DNA from: Ashinkailepas kermadecensis
Taxonomy: Eukaryota; Arthropoda; Thecostraca; Neolepadidae
NCBI GenBank assembly: GCA_034440615.1
Contig: JAOTOM010004950.1
Coordinates: 124,001 to 188,000, forward strand
Direction: 5' to 3'
Length of the DNA stretch: 64,000 nt
Below are positions 20,922 to 31,640 of the stretch, piece by piece. The notes under the pieces are model-generated. The model ran no database searches and had not been told where the DNA came from. It saw nothing but the letters and a program-made list of their open reading frames with translations. The position numbers and the translations under genes are program-made. Within the stretch, counting starts at the first letter, position 1; the number at the start of each line of letters is the position of its first letter.

Positions 20922-21992
20922 CACCAGGGACCCAGAGCAGTGTGAGTTGGAGGTGAGCATGATGGGTGTGATAGAGTTGACGGATAGCGTGGAGTGTGGT
21001 GTGTGTAGTGTTGTGTATGGCTGCGAGAGCGTCAATGGATGAACGTGAGTTAGTGCAGATGATGGTTGGTGTGATGTTGTGTTGAATAATGTGTTGTAGA
21101 CAGGTGAAGACTGCGACTAACTCTGCAGTGTAAACCGAGTGGTGTGGGGTTAATTTTGTTTGGCCAAAGTTGGGTCCACCGCACCAGGCGGCTCCCGTAC
21201 GGGAACCGTCAGTGTAGAAGTATGTGTGCTGGGGGTGGGCTGCTTGATATTCGAAAAGTGTTAGTTGAGTTTCCATGGAGGAAAGTAATTTTTTGTTTTG
21301 CCAGAAGAGATATTCGAGTTTGGGGTGATACATGTGCCAAAGCTAGAGTATGGGAGGGAATTTGCCGGGGATTACCTTGGGGAATTTGAGTGCGAGAATG
21401 AATGCTGCCACAGCGGACGGTGAATGTTCTATTAGCCAGACAGTTGGTGATAAAAGTAGCCCTTCTGCCTTTGATGCCAATACGATGTAATTAGATTCGA
21501 AGGGCCGAACTGTGTACTTTATTGAATGCGGACTTTAAGTCCAGAAAAAGTGCGACGGTTTCATGTTTTTTTCATGAAGCCGCGCTGTATGGAGTCAACT
21601 ATTTCAATGAGATTGTCTGCGGTGCTGCGTCTGGGTCGGAAGCCGCTTTGAAAGGGGGAGAGAATTTCGTTGTTTTCGAGGTGGACTCTGATTCGTCCAT
21701 TGACCATGCGCTCAAAGATTTTAGAGGCACAACTAGTGAGAGAGATGGGTCGATAGCTAGAAGGAAGGTCGCAAGGTTTGCGAGGTTTAGCGATAGGAAT
21801 GCTAGTGCTAGTAGACCAGGAAGGTGGAAAGGTGCCGTCAGTCCATAGTTGGTTTAGTGCCGAAAGGAGGGTGTCTTTTCCGGAGTCGGATAGATTTTGG
21901 AATAAGGGGTATGCCAATTGGTCGGAACCAGCCGCAGTGTTGGTTACTTTGGAGGGAGATAAATTTAGTTCATAGGGAGTAAAGGGGGCATT
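20922..21992 (-). pseudogene. LINE-1, 3' half: RT and RNase H remnants
   Basis: The minus strand reads NAPFTPYELNLSPSKVTNTA, AGSDQLAYPLFQNLSDSGKD, then RPISLTSCASKIFERMVNGR, FQSGFRPRRSTADNLIEIV and a following LDLKSAFNKVHSSAL segment, which are the N-terminal RT motifs of a LINE ORF2. After RTFTVRCGSIHSRTQIPQG the sequence jumps, near 21380, to the pre-RNase H region, so the catalytic F-A-D-D box is deleted. RNase H follows (TYFYTDGSRTGAAWCG, VYTAELVAVF, TIICTNSRSSIDAL) and is cut at LLWVPG near 20922. Its 5' continuation is at 30461, beyond the hAT-like insertion. Confidence 0.9.
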
Positions 21993-22344
21993 CAGGGGTG
22001 TCGATTTTTGAAAAACATTGGGGGGGGGGGGGGGGCCCGAAGTGCCAACGAACTAGACCCCCCCCCACAAAAAAAACTCATCGGATTTAGCCCACTATAT
22101 TTTCAGATCTCAGATATTCTGATTTCTTATTCGACGATGTGTATGTTTATGTTTATTCAGCATCCTCACCGACGGGGAAAATCGTCCAATAACTGGTGAA
22201 GTCACATAATTAAAAGAGCAGTGCTCAGTACATTTCAACATAACAACTCTTGGTGGTTATTGGTTCTACGACACGTCGACCGTTGTGTCATATAGCGTCG
22301 CCAATCTCTCACGCCGATTGGTCGCGGGCGAAGAGTAGCGACAG

Positions 22345-22405
22345 GTGAGACTCGAACTCACCAACATAGCAACTCTGAGTAATAGCATGCGACTGCAGTG
22401 CCATA
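22345..22405 (-). repeat. tRNA-like (SINE-type) segment with A and B box candidates
   Basis: On the minus strand TGGCACTGCAG (A-box-like) is followed about 45 bases later by GAGTTCGAGTCTC (B-box-like), which sits in a perfect 6 bp stem (GGTGAG/CTCACC) with a 7-base loop, as in a T arm. The acceptor and anticodon stems do not fold convincingly, so this looks like a tRNA-derived SINE remnant and not a tRNA gene. Confidence 0.4.
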
Positions 22406-22615
22406 TAGTAGGCTCGGATCTATCGTCACCGTCACCGTCACTGTTACCCTCCTCCTCACTCCACACACCAACAAACACACACCGGCTTAAATAAAAATAC
22501 TTCAGCGATCAGATGCAGGCTAAAACACACCGGCATTGATGAAACATCAGAGCACAGCAGACCTAAACGGTAATGACGATGGGTGAAAGTATTTCCTTGG
22601 TGCCTAACGTTAGGG

Positions 22616-23673
22616 AGGGGAATTTTTCCATTTAGTACGCCACTGCGGCTGCTCAACGTGATTTTTCTGCAGATTGCACGATCGAGAGTAGAAAGGCCCT
22701 TCGGATAATTTTATTTCGGGACCCATTCTTAATTTTCCGGTGCTCTGGTCGATTCGATGGAGTCTCCTTGTGGTTTTTGTGGTGAAGTCTATTTTTATAA
22801 GCCCCCTGCAGGCTATTTTTGGAACCCGGTACGATTTTTCTGGCTCTCGGTGCGTTTTTTCCGGTGCCCAAACAGGTTTCTTTTCCGGGGTCCGACAACT
22901 TCTTATTTTGTGGATCCTTGACGCAATTTTTCCGTCCGCAAGGTGACATTCCGGGTATATATTGGTACTTGGGAAGCCAGCTGCAACTTGTGGGGCTCCG
23001 GCCCGACGTTTTGGCCCCAGTGAGATTTTCAAGAGAAGCGGCGTGAATTTGTTTTTGTCTAAGTGCGATTTTTGGGGCCCCGTCGTCACTTGTTGGGATC
23101 CCTTGCGGTGGCTACGACACGTTTGTGGGGGCCCAACAAGTTGTGTGGGCTTTTGGAGCTATTGTTGAGATCCCAGATTGATTTTCCGTGTCCGGACTGT
23201 TTTTCATTCACCCGGCTTCATTTGTTGGGTGATCTCAACGAGACTTTTAGAGCCCCGGTGGGACCTATCAGGCCTCTGGCGTGATTTTCAGGGGCCCGGG
23301 TGATAATTCTTAATACCCCAGTCTCGGCGTGATTTTCAGGAGGCCCCGGCCCGACCGTTTGTGGCCCCCGTCGTGATTTTCTTGAATCCCGGCACGACTT
23401 GTTTGCGGCCCCAACGTGATTTTCAGGGGCCCAGGTGCAAACGTTTGAGGCCCCAGCGTCATTATCGGGGCCCCTGCGCTACGTTTGGGGGCCCGAATGT
23501 GATTTTTCTGAGCCCCGGTGCGATTTTTGGTGGACCGAGTGAAATTCTTAGGGAGCATAGCGCATTTTTTTCCTAAGCTCGGCGGACTCTTGGGGGCTCC
23601 ACAACCTATCAGGACGGGGGGGGGGGGTGAGGCAACTTCCCACAATTCCCACTCCCCATTCGGTATGTCACTG
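22616..23673. repeat. Decayed tandem-array element, family F, copy 1
   Basis: About 1 kb is made of degenerate units of roughly 30-36 bp, each with a GGGGCCC-like block followed by a GTGATTTTC-like block. The whole is related, in reverse complement, to 35870-37260: both contain CCACTGCGGCTGCTCAA at one end, a GGAAGCCAGCTGC segment inside and a CGGTATG-Y-CA-x-TG sequence at the other end. The shared end sequence suggests a transposable element whose body is a decayed minisatellite. Confidence 0.7.
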
Positions 23674-25079
23674 TGCCATGCAATGATGCAACATAAGAAT
23701 CCAGGAATAGTTCATCTGTTTCATCACACATGTGATTTCAACTCCCCAGTTATCCAGACAGTTTGAGGAAAGTCAAACATCTGCTACATGGATCAGCAAG
23801 GATGGATTGTAAGGCAACATGGATACCATGGAATTCCGGTCACAGTAGTTATGCTGCAATACATACCTTCTTCAACACACTGCTTTGGAGATGGATGAGC
23901 TCGTGAAGTTTGGTCAGGGTTGGAGTTGGAGGTGGATGGAGCAACACTGTGAAGGACATAACATATGGTTCAAGAGACTTGTTTCCATTAACAATACAGG
24001 GGATGAAGTAACATTTTCATTGACTTCTATGGTTTTCATTGGCTTCATTGACTTCTATGGTGTCCTGAGTAAGCAGGATAATCGAGATGGGTTTCTGCTA
24101 TATGCATTTTTTTTTTTTTTTTTTAATAAGTTTCATCCGAGTTCTTGTTGGGGTGGCTTTATGAACCAGGGCCCGATTGCTTAGCAGAGCTTGTTGCGTG
24201 AACCCTGGCCCCACCACCCGATCCATTAATTCAAGTTAAACGGCAGAATTTTGACCGAAAGTTTAACGTGCCGTCAATGCACCGACACAGCCGCCCGGTA
24301 TAAGCAATGTTATAATGTAGCTTTTATACCCCAGTGAGAATGGTATGGATTCACTCATAAGTGAATTTGCAAACATACTGATGTATCAGTTAACAACAAT
24401 GCAGGGAGCTATGTGATCAACATGGTCTGTGCCCTAAAGCCCAAATAACTAAGTAACAATGCAGGGAATCTGCTGCATAACAGTTTGACCATAAATTAGC
24501 CATGATATATGGCATCATACTTCCCATGCTATTTACAATAGTGAGCTATATTTTGTGTACAAACATCAGGACATTAGAAATGTTAATTAACGTTACACAC
24601 ATCAGTTCCTAACAAGTGTCAGCAATACATTTCCTTCATGTGCTTTAAACATGATTCAAGAAAGCACTGTCATCGATTTTAAACTTGCAAAAAGAGTGGG
24701 CCGCCTGGCATTTTGAGTGCTATTTTGAGTGAATTTGCTGTCTTGTTAGTGAACTGACCACTTATTGAGATATATGTACTTTAACTTTGCCTGATTCCAT
24801 TATGAAAATTTGTCATTTTCCAATACATCAGAAATCATCAGAATAACTTCTTGTCCACAAACCGGTGTATGCATTTCTATGAATTTCTCATATTTATTAA
24901 CACTAATGATGTAGATCTGATTTGCAAATTTATAACTCAGAAAATGTTATCAGCACAGGATTCCATTCCTGAAAATATTGTACTTTCAACATGTTATTGT
25001 TCTTTGTGAAGCAATAAGTGCAATGCTCTCATGCAGCATGCAGATGGAGGTTCATCACGTACACCAGGTGGCACAAAAA
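23674..25079. other. Interior of the hAT-like insertion, no gene seen
   Basis: AT-rich sequence with a poly-T run at about 24108-24123. At 24170-24230 there is a GGGCCCGATTGCTTAGCAG-type segment of unknown nature. I find no transposase-like frame. Confidence 0.5.
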
Positions 25080-28000
25080 GAGATATTATTGCAGTCTAAG
25101 GTAAACACAAGACATGTTTTACACCCATTTTTACCTCCACGAATTATTCAAAGGAGCTAGGTTTTGTCTAATTGCGTTAGGCTAGGCTTTTGTTGTAAGT
25201 TAGTAAATGAGAAAAAAAATCTTCAAAAACTGTTCAAGCTAGATTAGGTTACGTTAGACTTTTTACGTTCAAAATGTTTGAGAAAAAAGAACTTGGGGGG
25301 GGGGGGGAATTTGGCATAAAAATAATCATTTCTTGCATGCAAGTCTAGGCTAGGTTAGGTTAGGTTATGTTACATTTTTTTTTATCTGAACATTATTTTT
25401 CATCCTATATTACTGAAATCCAAGCCCCCTTTTCCACGTTATTTTTCCTCACAAATGAAAAGTGTGCATCTGCAGAGGAAATGAGCGGTTACATCATGTT
25501 CAGCACATTAACAAACACTGCATTAAAAAAGAAATTAGAAGAAGTCAGAGAGTATCATGAGCTGAAATATTACCCAAAAAGCCAGGTATTATCACAGTTT
25601 AAGGTAACCACAAGACAAGTTTTACACACATTTTACCTCCATGAAGCATACAAAGGGGTGGGGTTTGTCAGGTTAGGTTAGGCTTTTGTTGTAAGTTATA
25701 CAAAAAATAATTTGTTGGTAAATAATTTTTGTTAATGATTTTTCTACAAAAAAATAATAAACGGTTCAGGCTAGCTTAGGTTAGGTTTTTTCAATTGAAA
25801 ATATTTGAGAAAATGCCTCGAAAATTTAAATTAAACACAATTAATTTATTGTATGGGAAGTTGAACTATGTCAGGTAAGGTTATCATACATCTTGAACAT
25901 TATTTCTATGCAATATTTCCTTATTCCACACCCTTTTTGGGTGTTATTTTTTACTCCCAATTGAAAGGCATGCATTTGCAGAGGAAAGGACATTAAATGT
26001 GTGCTTTTATGTGTTTTATTAATATTTTTATATTTAAATTTCCAATGCAATGTTTATGAATGTCACTAAGCTGATGGCACTACTCAGTTTCTGTGCAAAT
26101 GCTTACTTTCCAGGTTGTGAGCAAAATAACATTAAAAATGGGCTTTGAGTTAGGTAACATAGCAATTAAAAGAAATACATTAAAAATTCAGCATAACCTA
26201 ATGTAACCTAAGCTGACCTTGGAGAAAACAACTATAAAAACAAGATTGGAAAAATATCTAGCAATTTATTTTCTTGAAATTTTACAAATGAAAAAACCTA
26301 ACCCAACCTAATCTAACCAGAATTATTGTGCTTTAAGGTGGTAACAAGGCAAGTTATTACACATTTGCCTCCATAAAGCAAACAAATGGGCTATGTTTGG
26401 TGATGTTAGATTAGTTTAAGTGTTTTAAGTTCGACATTTTTTGCAAAAATTGTTCCAAAATTTGAAAGAAATAGATCTTTCTTTTTTTAAAGCAGCTTAT
26501 GTTAGGTTAGGTTAAGTTGGGTTACATTTTTTTATTGTAAAAAAAAATACATTGCTTGAAATTTTTACAACTTGATGTTTTGGTTTTGTTTTTCTCCAAG
26601 GGGAGGTTAAGCTAGGTTAGGTTAGGTTATGTTGCATTTATTTGATTTAAAAAAATAATACTTTACCCTATGTGACCTAATTCAAAGCTTTTTGTTGGTG
26701 TTATTTTGCTTACAACCTGAAATGTAGGCATTTGTATAGAAAATGAGTGGTCCCATCATCTGAGTCACATTCATAAACATTGCATTGAAATGATACATTC
26801 CACGAATTCATAAAACACCTTAAAACACAAATCTACCAAAATGAGCAGTAACATCGTGTTCATCACATTCCTAAACATTGCATGGGAAAAAAATAATCAG
26901 AAATTACCTTAAGCTGTAAATTTACCAAAAGGTGTGCCAACCCCTGGACGGAAATGCAACACTAGGTGCCCCAATCCTGGGCAGAAAGGGCACTAAGAGC
27001 AGTGGAATGAAAATATTAATAAAAGTAAACTAAAAACAGCTCTTCTTGAAGACAAACGTGGTAGTTATGTGATATTAACATGGAAACCCTGAGCACAAAT
27101 CAGAAAAAAGCATGGACTGGACTTTTTCAAGCTTACCTGCCAACTTCTTCAATTACTCTTCCTTTGGGAATTAAATATCAGCAAGCTATTTATTCACTAT
27201 CTAAAATCACACCAATCCGCAGATACATCAGAAGGTGCGATACATCAGAATGTGCGAAGTACAAAAAACGAATCAGTACGACGTCACATGAGATTGGCCT
27301 CCGGACTAAACACTGCGCGCAATTGCACCACAGATGTCTTACCTCCGTCACATTTGTCACTGTAACCTCAAATTTAGACTTTAGGCGCTGGAATTTCTGT
27401 AACTGGAATTTTTTCTTTGCATGTTACGATTTTGGATGTTCTGAGGAACGCCCATCACGATGTGTGACATTTAATGCGCGCTAGTGTCTATCGATACAAA
27501 TCGACGCCCCTGCTTTGGAGAAAAAAAATAGAAACAAAAATTAAGCAATATATATTCTGAAAATTTTCTAAATTGAACAACCGAACCCAACTTACCCGAA
27601 CCTAATGTCAGCTGCTTTTGAAGGAAAATTTCCAATTTTATTTTATTTTTGAAAATGATTGAACAATTTTTCCAAGGTAAACAACTAAACTAGCCTAACC
27701 TAGCTAAATCGGTATTATTGTGCTTTAAGGTGGTAACAAGACAAGTTTTTACACACATTTTCCTCCATATAGCAAGCAAATGGGTTAGGTTCGGTTAAGT
27801 TAGGTTAGTTTAGGCTTTTCAAGTTGGAAAACTTTTTAAAAAAATTCCAAAAACGTTTCCCCCCAAAATTGCAAATTATTTGGTAACCTTGCAGTCTAAG
27901 GTGTTCTTTTTTTCCTTTAAAACAAAGAAAAATATGCAGAATACCATGTTTATGAAGGTGACTAAGATGATTGGACCCACTTATTTTGTGTGCTTACTTT

Positions 28001-28320
28001 TCAGGTTGTGAGCAAAATAATGCCAAAAAGGCTTTGAGTTCGGTAACATCGCATAAACATAATTTTTTTTTCATGCAACAAAACCTAACCTAGCCTATCC
28101 TAACCTATCTTTTGAGAACAAAAATTAAACTAAATTAAAATTTAACTTAATTTATTTTCTGAAAATTCTCAACCTTAAAAAAGAAACCTAACCGAGCCTA
28201 ACCTAACCTAAGCTGATTTTGAATACAAAATTATATTTTCTGTGAACATGGTTGTAATTTTTTTTCGGAAGCTTTTGGGTATTATTGTGCTTTAAGGTGG
28301 GAACAAGAAAAGTTGTATGG
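25080..28320. repeat. Long-period internal repeat with TTAGG-like runs
   Basis: A segment of about 100-120 bp recurs in the same orientation at about 25083, 25585, 26325, 27715 and 28283. It has the form TATTATTGTGCTTTAAGGT, then ACAAGACAAGTTTTACACA, then CCTCCATAAAGCAAACAAA-like sequence, ending in runs of TTAGGTTAGG. Between them another shared block (GTTGTGAGCAAAATAA and a GCTTTGAGTT-like phrase) recurs near 26115 and 28010. Reverse-orientation CCTAACCTAA runs occur at 28085 and 28195. A further copy of the TATTGCAGTTTAAGGT block lies outside, at 60512-60557. Confidence 0.75.
27080..27512. other. Unassigned stretch with an extra family-A right end
   Basis: A plus-strand frame of 134 codons (27080-27484) has no recognisable domain and I do not call it a gene. 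The stretch ends with CGATACAAATCGACGCCCCTG (partial: GATACAAATCGACGCCCCTG), the same sequence as the right terminus of the surrounding hAT-like insertion, at 27493-27512. A segment near 27110 (GCATGGACTGGACTTTTT) resembles 50222-50240. Confidence 0.5.
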
Positions 28321-28380
28321 GCGCTGTATGACCAACGCAGTCAATGCGCCAGTAAACCCAAATAACCAACCAACCAACCC
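28318..28380 (+). repeat. Short retroposon 3' end with (AACC)n tail, copy 1
   Basis: GGGCGCTGTATGACCAACGC leads to AAACCCAAATAACCAACC and an (AACC)n tail. Related ends occur at 34566-34628 and 41895-41948. A conserved end followed by a variable short tandem tail suggests the 3' end of a LINE or SINE family. Confidence 0.6.
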
Positions 28381-28389
28381 AGAAAGATG

Positions 28390-28693
28390 TAAGCTGTACT
28401 TCCACAGTGGAGGGAATTCCAGCTATTTTGTTTGTTTTTGCACACAATTTTAAATTTTTCAGCAAAAGGTGGAGAGTCAGTCCACTGTCTAATCCAAATC
28501 TGTTTCTATTCAGTACAAAACGTGCTGGTTAACATCAATGTTTCTACTTAGCATGGTGTTTTTCATTTTTTCCCTTTAGCTTTCTTATCAGCATAAAATA
28601 GCATAGGTTATTGGGGGCAGGCCCAAATCAACATGGGGGGGGCAAGATCAACATTGGTGGGGCCCCACAAAAGGATACAAATCGACGTCCCTG
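28390..28693 (+). repeat. Family-A right-end copy 1
   Basis: Contains GCAAAAGGTGGAGAGTCAGT, GTGCTGGTTAACATCAA, a GTTATTGGGGG-rich tract and the terminal phrase GGATACAAATCGACGTCCCTG in shortened form at 28673-28693. Closely related to 28790-29207 and 29840-30460. Confidence 0.8.
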
Positions 28694-28789
28694 CATACAT
28701 GCATGATTTTGCACTTATCAAAATTTAATTTCATCTGCCATTTTTGGACCACTTCACAAGCTCTTCTAAGTCTTTCTGCAGCATGTACC

Positions 28790-29207
28790 TAGGTGCCTAG
28801 GTACCAGGCAAATATCAAACTGATAGTGTGGGCTGTTGAGGTTAATTATAGTTTGTATATCCACACTCTCAATGATAACTGATTGTTGTTCACGGGACTG
28901 GATTGTATGCAAGTTTGACAATGACAATTGGTTTTTGTGCACACCATTTTGAATTTTGTAGCAAAAGGTGGAGAGTCAGTCCACAATCTAACCCAAATCT
29001 GTTTTTTTTTATTACAAAATGTGCTGGTTAACATCAACTACATTTTCTATGTACCTAGCATGGTGTTTTTCTTCTTTTTTCTTCAACTTTTTATGAGCAT
29101 AAAAATAGCATATGTTATTGGGGGGGCCAAATCAACATTGGGGGGGGGGCAAGATCAACACTGGTGGGGCCCTGGCCCCCACAAAAGGATACAAATCGAC
29201 GCCCCTG
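28790..29207 (+). repeat. Family-A right-end copy 2
   Basis: Starts with an ACCTAGGTACCAGGCAAATA / GTTAATTATAGTTTGTATAT region that is also present in copy 3 (29845-29915), and ends with GATACAAATCGACGCCCCTG at 29188-29207. Confidence 0.8.
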
Positions 29208-29219
29208 CCATCTAGACAT

Positions 29220-29425
29220 TAGGGGGATGTCCCCATCCTAGCCCCGCCTTCAGCGCCTAAAATATCACACAAACTATAACGTAAAATTCCCTTTACGTAA
29301 ACGTCCACATGCCTGCACCGTGATCGCAAACACCCGCTTTTATAGTCAGACATGTAACGTACTCGCTTCAAAGGTGGCGCAAATGACCTCTGTGGTCCGG
29401 TACGCCTGAAAAATTCACTCCCCCA
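29220..29425 (+). repeat. Dispersed repeat, copy 1 (matches 57806-58005)
   Basis: Roughly 200 bp align in the same orientation with 57806-58005. Shared phrases include GTAAAATTCC, CTGCACC-x-TGATCGCAAAC and GACATGTAACGTACTCGC, with many scattered differences. No coding potential is visible. Confidence 0.8.
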
Positions 29426-29839
29426 TGCAGTTAAATTGAAACTTGCCTGATGCTACCAATTTCTGCAATATACGAATAAAAACCTGTGACGTCATCAAGG
29501 TTTGAATGCGACTTTGGTGTACCTTTTAAAATAATGGTATTTTTGCGGCGTTTAATAATGGTGTTTTTGCGGCGTACGAGACATTGGGCGACATTGGGCT
29601 TGTCAATGCTATTTCTCTTGTATAGCATTGGTCGTGGATGACTAAGGTTTGCTTAAAAGTCATGTGAGCCATAGCTTTCTTTTTTTATTCTTTTAGGAAT
29701 ACCAATTATATTGCAGTGGCCATGCAGCTTCTTGCTGACTTTTCTCTGTCATGGTATCATAAGCTGGCAGATTTGCTCACACATGGCTCTCGTTTTCCCC
29801 ATATCAATATTGAATGCATGCATTGTCATTGGGAATTTA

Positions 29840-30460
29840 GGTAGGTACCTAGGTAAATATCAAGATGATGGTGTGATAGGTGGGCTGCTGAAGTTAATTA
29901 TAGTTTGCATATCCACAATCTCAAGGATGATTGTCATTGCTGTTCACTGGACAATGCAAGTTTGACAATGACTGGAAATTAAGAATGGATTTTTTCCTGT
30001 TTAAGCTCATGTGTGTGGTTTTGCCATTGGTGGTGTGTACAAACATCAGTATGACAATCCAATTGTTGTTTTGTGGCTTAACATTAAAAAAAGACAATCT
30101 GGTTTAAAATGCATCATCAGCGAATCTTAACATTTTATGTCGTAAGTTTTCCTTGCACAGTGGAGGGAAATCTAGCTATTTTGTTTTTTTGCACATAATT
30201 TTGAATTGTGTAGCAAAAGTTGGATACTCAGTCCGCTATCTAATCCAAATCTGTTGTTTTTCAGTACAAAATGTGCTGGTTAACATCAACTAAGTTTTCT
30301 ATGTACCTAACACAGTGTTTTTCTTCTTTTTTTCCTTTAGCTTTTTATCAGCATAAAAATAGCATGGGTTATTGGGGGGGCCCAAATCAACATTGGGGAG
30401 GCCAAGATCAGCATTGGGGGGGCCATGGCCCCCGCAAAAGGATACAAATCGACGCCCCTG
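29840..30460 (+). repeat. Family-A right-end copy 3 (true terminus)
   Basis: The third and outermost copy of the repeat, ending in GATACAAATCGACGCCCCTG at 30441-30460, followed directly by the GGGGCATT target duplication. The insertion boundary is therefore at this copy, not at the inner ones. Confidence 0.85.
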
Positions 30461-31640
30461 GGGGCATTATATGGTTCAGTGCTGTTTGAGGTAAAGTTGC
30501 ACGTGGCGAGAGTGTTTTGTAGGAAGTCGATGGTGTGTTGCGAGTATTGTGTGTTTGAGATGTCAGCATAATAGTTGGCAAAGTGTTCCGCGACGTCTGA
30601 GGGTTCTGTGATGCGGCGTTGGTTAAATGTCAGTTGTGAGAATCCGCGGTGTGGGGATCTGCCATTCTGGCAGGCGCGTGTGTGGTGGGGAGGGCGTGAG
30701 GGAGTCGTCCGTCTCGTATGAGTCGGACGACCCCTGTGAAGGTGAGGAAGGCTCTATATCCCCAGGGGTCGACGGTGTTGGGGCCGGGGAGCGGAGGAGC
30801 CTGCCATGGGAGCGGGGCACTTCGCCGGGGGAGGGGGGGAGTGGGAGGGCTCGGACGGCCCAGGTTGGAAGGGGTGAGGTCGGGCGGCCGCCTCGGCTGG
30901 TGTCGGCCACAGTGGGGCCAAACGGGGCCGAGTCCACACAGCTGGTGGAGCGGGCGTCGTGGTGACCCGCGCTGCGTAGCGCCGCTGCTGCCGCTCCTTA
31001 GCCTCTAGCCAGGCCGGGCAACGCGGGGACGACACGGGGTGGGGTCCCAGGCACGCCGCGATCGTGCCTCCTCTGATGCGCATGCGTCCGTGGGGTGGAC
31101 TCCAGCGCAGCACCCACAGATCGGGTCTTTTGCCCGGCATGCCTTGGTCAGGTGGCCGTATCACTGGCAATATGCACAGCGGGCCGGGGGCGGGGTCCAC
31201 GGGCGTAAGCCGATCCTGAGGTAGCCGGCCATCAGGTGGCTCGGAGGGGTTAGGGACCTGAACCCAAACTTGAGGATCGGGCCGGGTCGGTGGCCGAGGT
31301 GGGTGACCGTGCACACCCCTTGGGGATGGAGCTCCGCGAGGAGCTCTTCCTCTGAGAGCTCCGCGAGCTCCGGGGCGTACGCGGTCACCCACGTCAGGTT
31401 GAGTCGGTCAGCCAGCTCCACGGTGATCCCCTCACCGAGGAAACGGCTGATGTTGAGGAGGGCGCGGGCCTGGGTCGCCTCCTTGACCCGCACCAGGAGG
31501 GCCCCGGACCGGTGAACCTTGGCTGAGGCCACCTCCCCGGTCCACTCATTTATGTCCCTCGCTATGGCGAAGGGAGACGTCCTTGCGAAGGATCCCTCCT
31601 TCCTGGCTATCAGCAGGAAAGACTCTCCCTAGGGGGGGGG
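30461..31640 (-). pseudogene. LINE-1, 5' half: ORF1 (gag-like) and start of ORF2
   Basis: The minus strand from about 31630 encodes SFLLIARKEGSFARTSPFAI, ARDINEWTGEVASAKVHRSG, LLVRVKEATQARALL and further text to AGYLRIGLRPWTPPPARCAYC, the RRM-like gag of LINE elements. The first zinc knuckle reads CAYCQ-stop-YGHLTKAC: a TGA (31161-31163) stands where such proteins usually have Arg. A second knuckle region (CGCCAGVHPTDAC) and CPAWLEAKERQQRRYA follow, then a Pro-rich tail. Near 30640 the sequence jumps to ORF2 (RRITEPSDVAEHFANYYADI), so the ORF1 end and the endonuclease are deleted. ORF2 continues at 21992 beyond the hAT-like insertion. Confidence 0.88.

Larger units (their letters stand above)
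21993..30460. mobile_element. 8,468 bp hAT-like insertion (family A) splitting LINE-1
   Basis: The left end reads CAGGGGTGTCGATTT and the right end AAATCGACGCCCCTG, an inverted pair with one mismatch in 15. The insertion is flanked by the exact 8 bp duplication GGGGCATT (21985-21992 and 30461-30468). Removing the insert and one copy of the duplication rejoins the LINE-1 frame as EPYNAPFTPYELN, a recognised LINE motif, so the boundaries are confirmed independently. CAG termini and an 8 bp duplication indicate hAT. No transposase is recognisable. Contents include a tRNA-like segment, a decayed tandem array, a long-period repeat with TTAGG-like runs, and extra copies of the right end. Confidence 0.93.

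Noticed and set aside
27080..27484. 134-codon ORF as a possible hAT transposase remnant
   Set aside because: I see no zinc finger, catalytic or dimerisation motif of hAT transposases in it.
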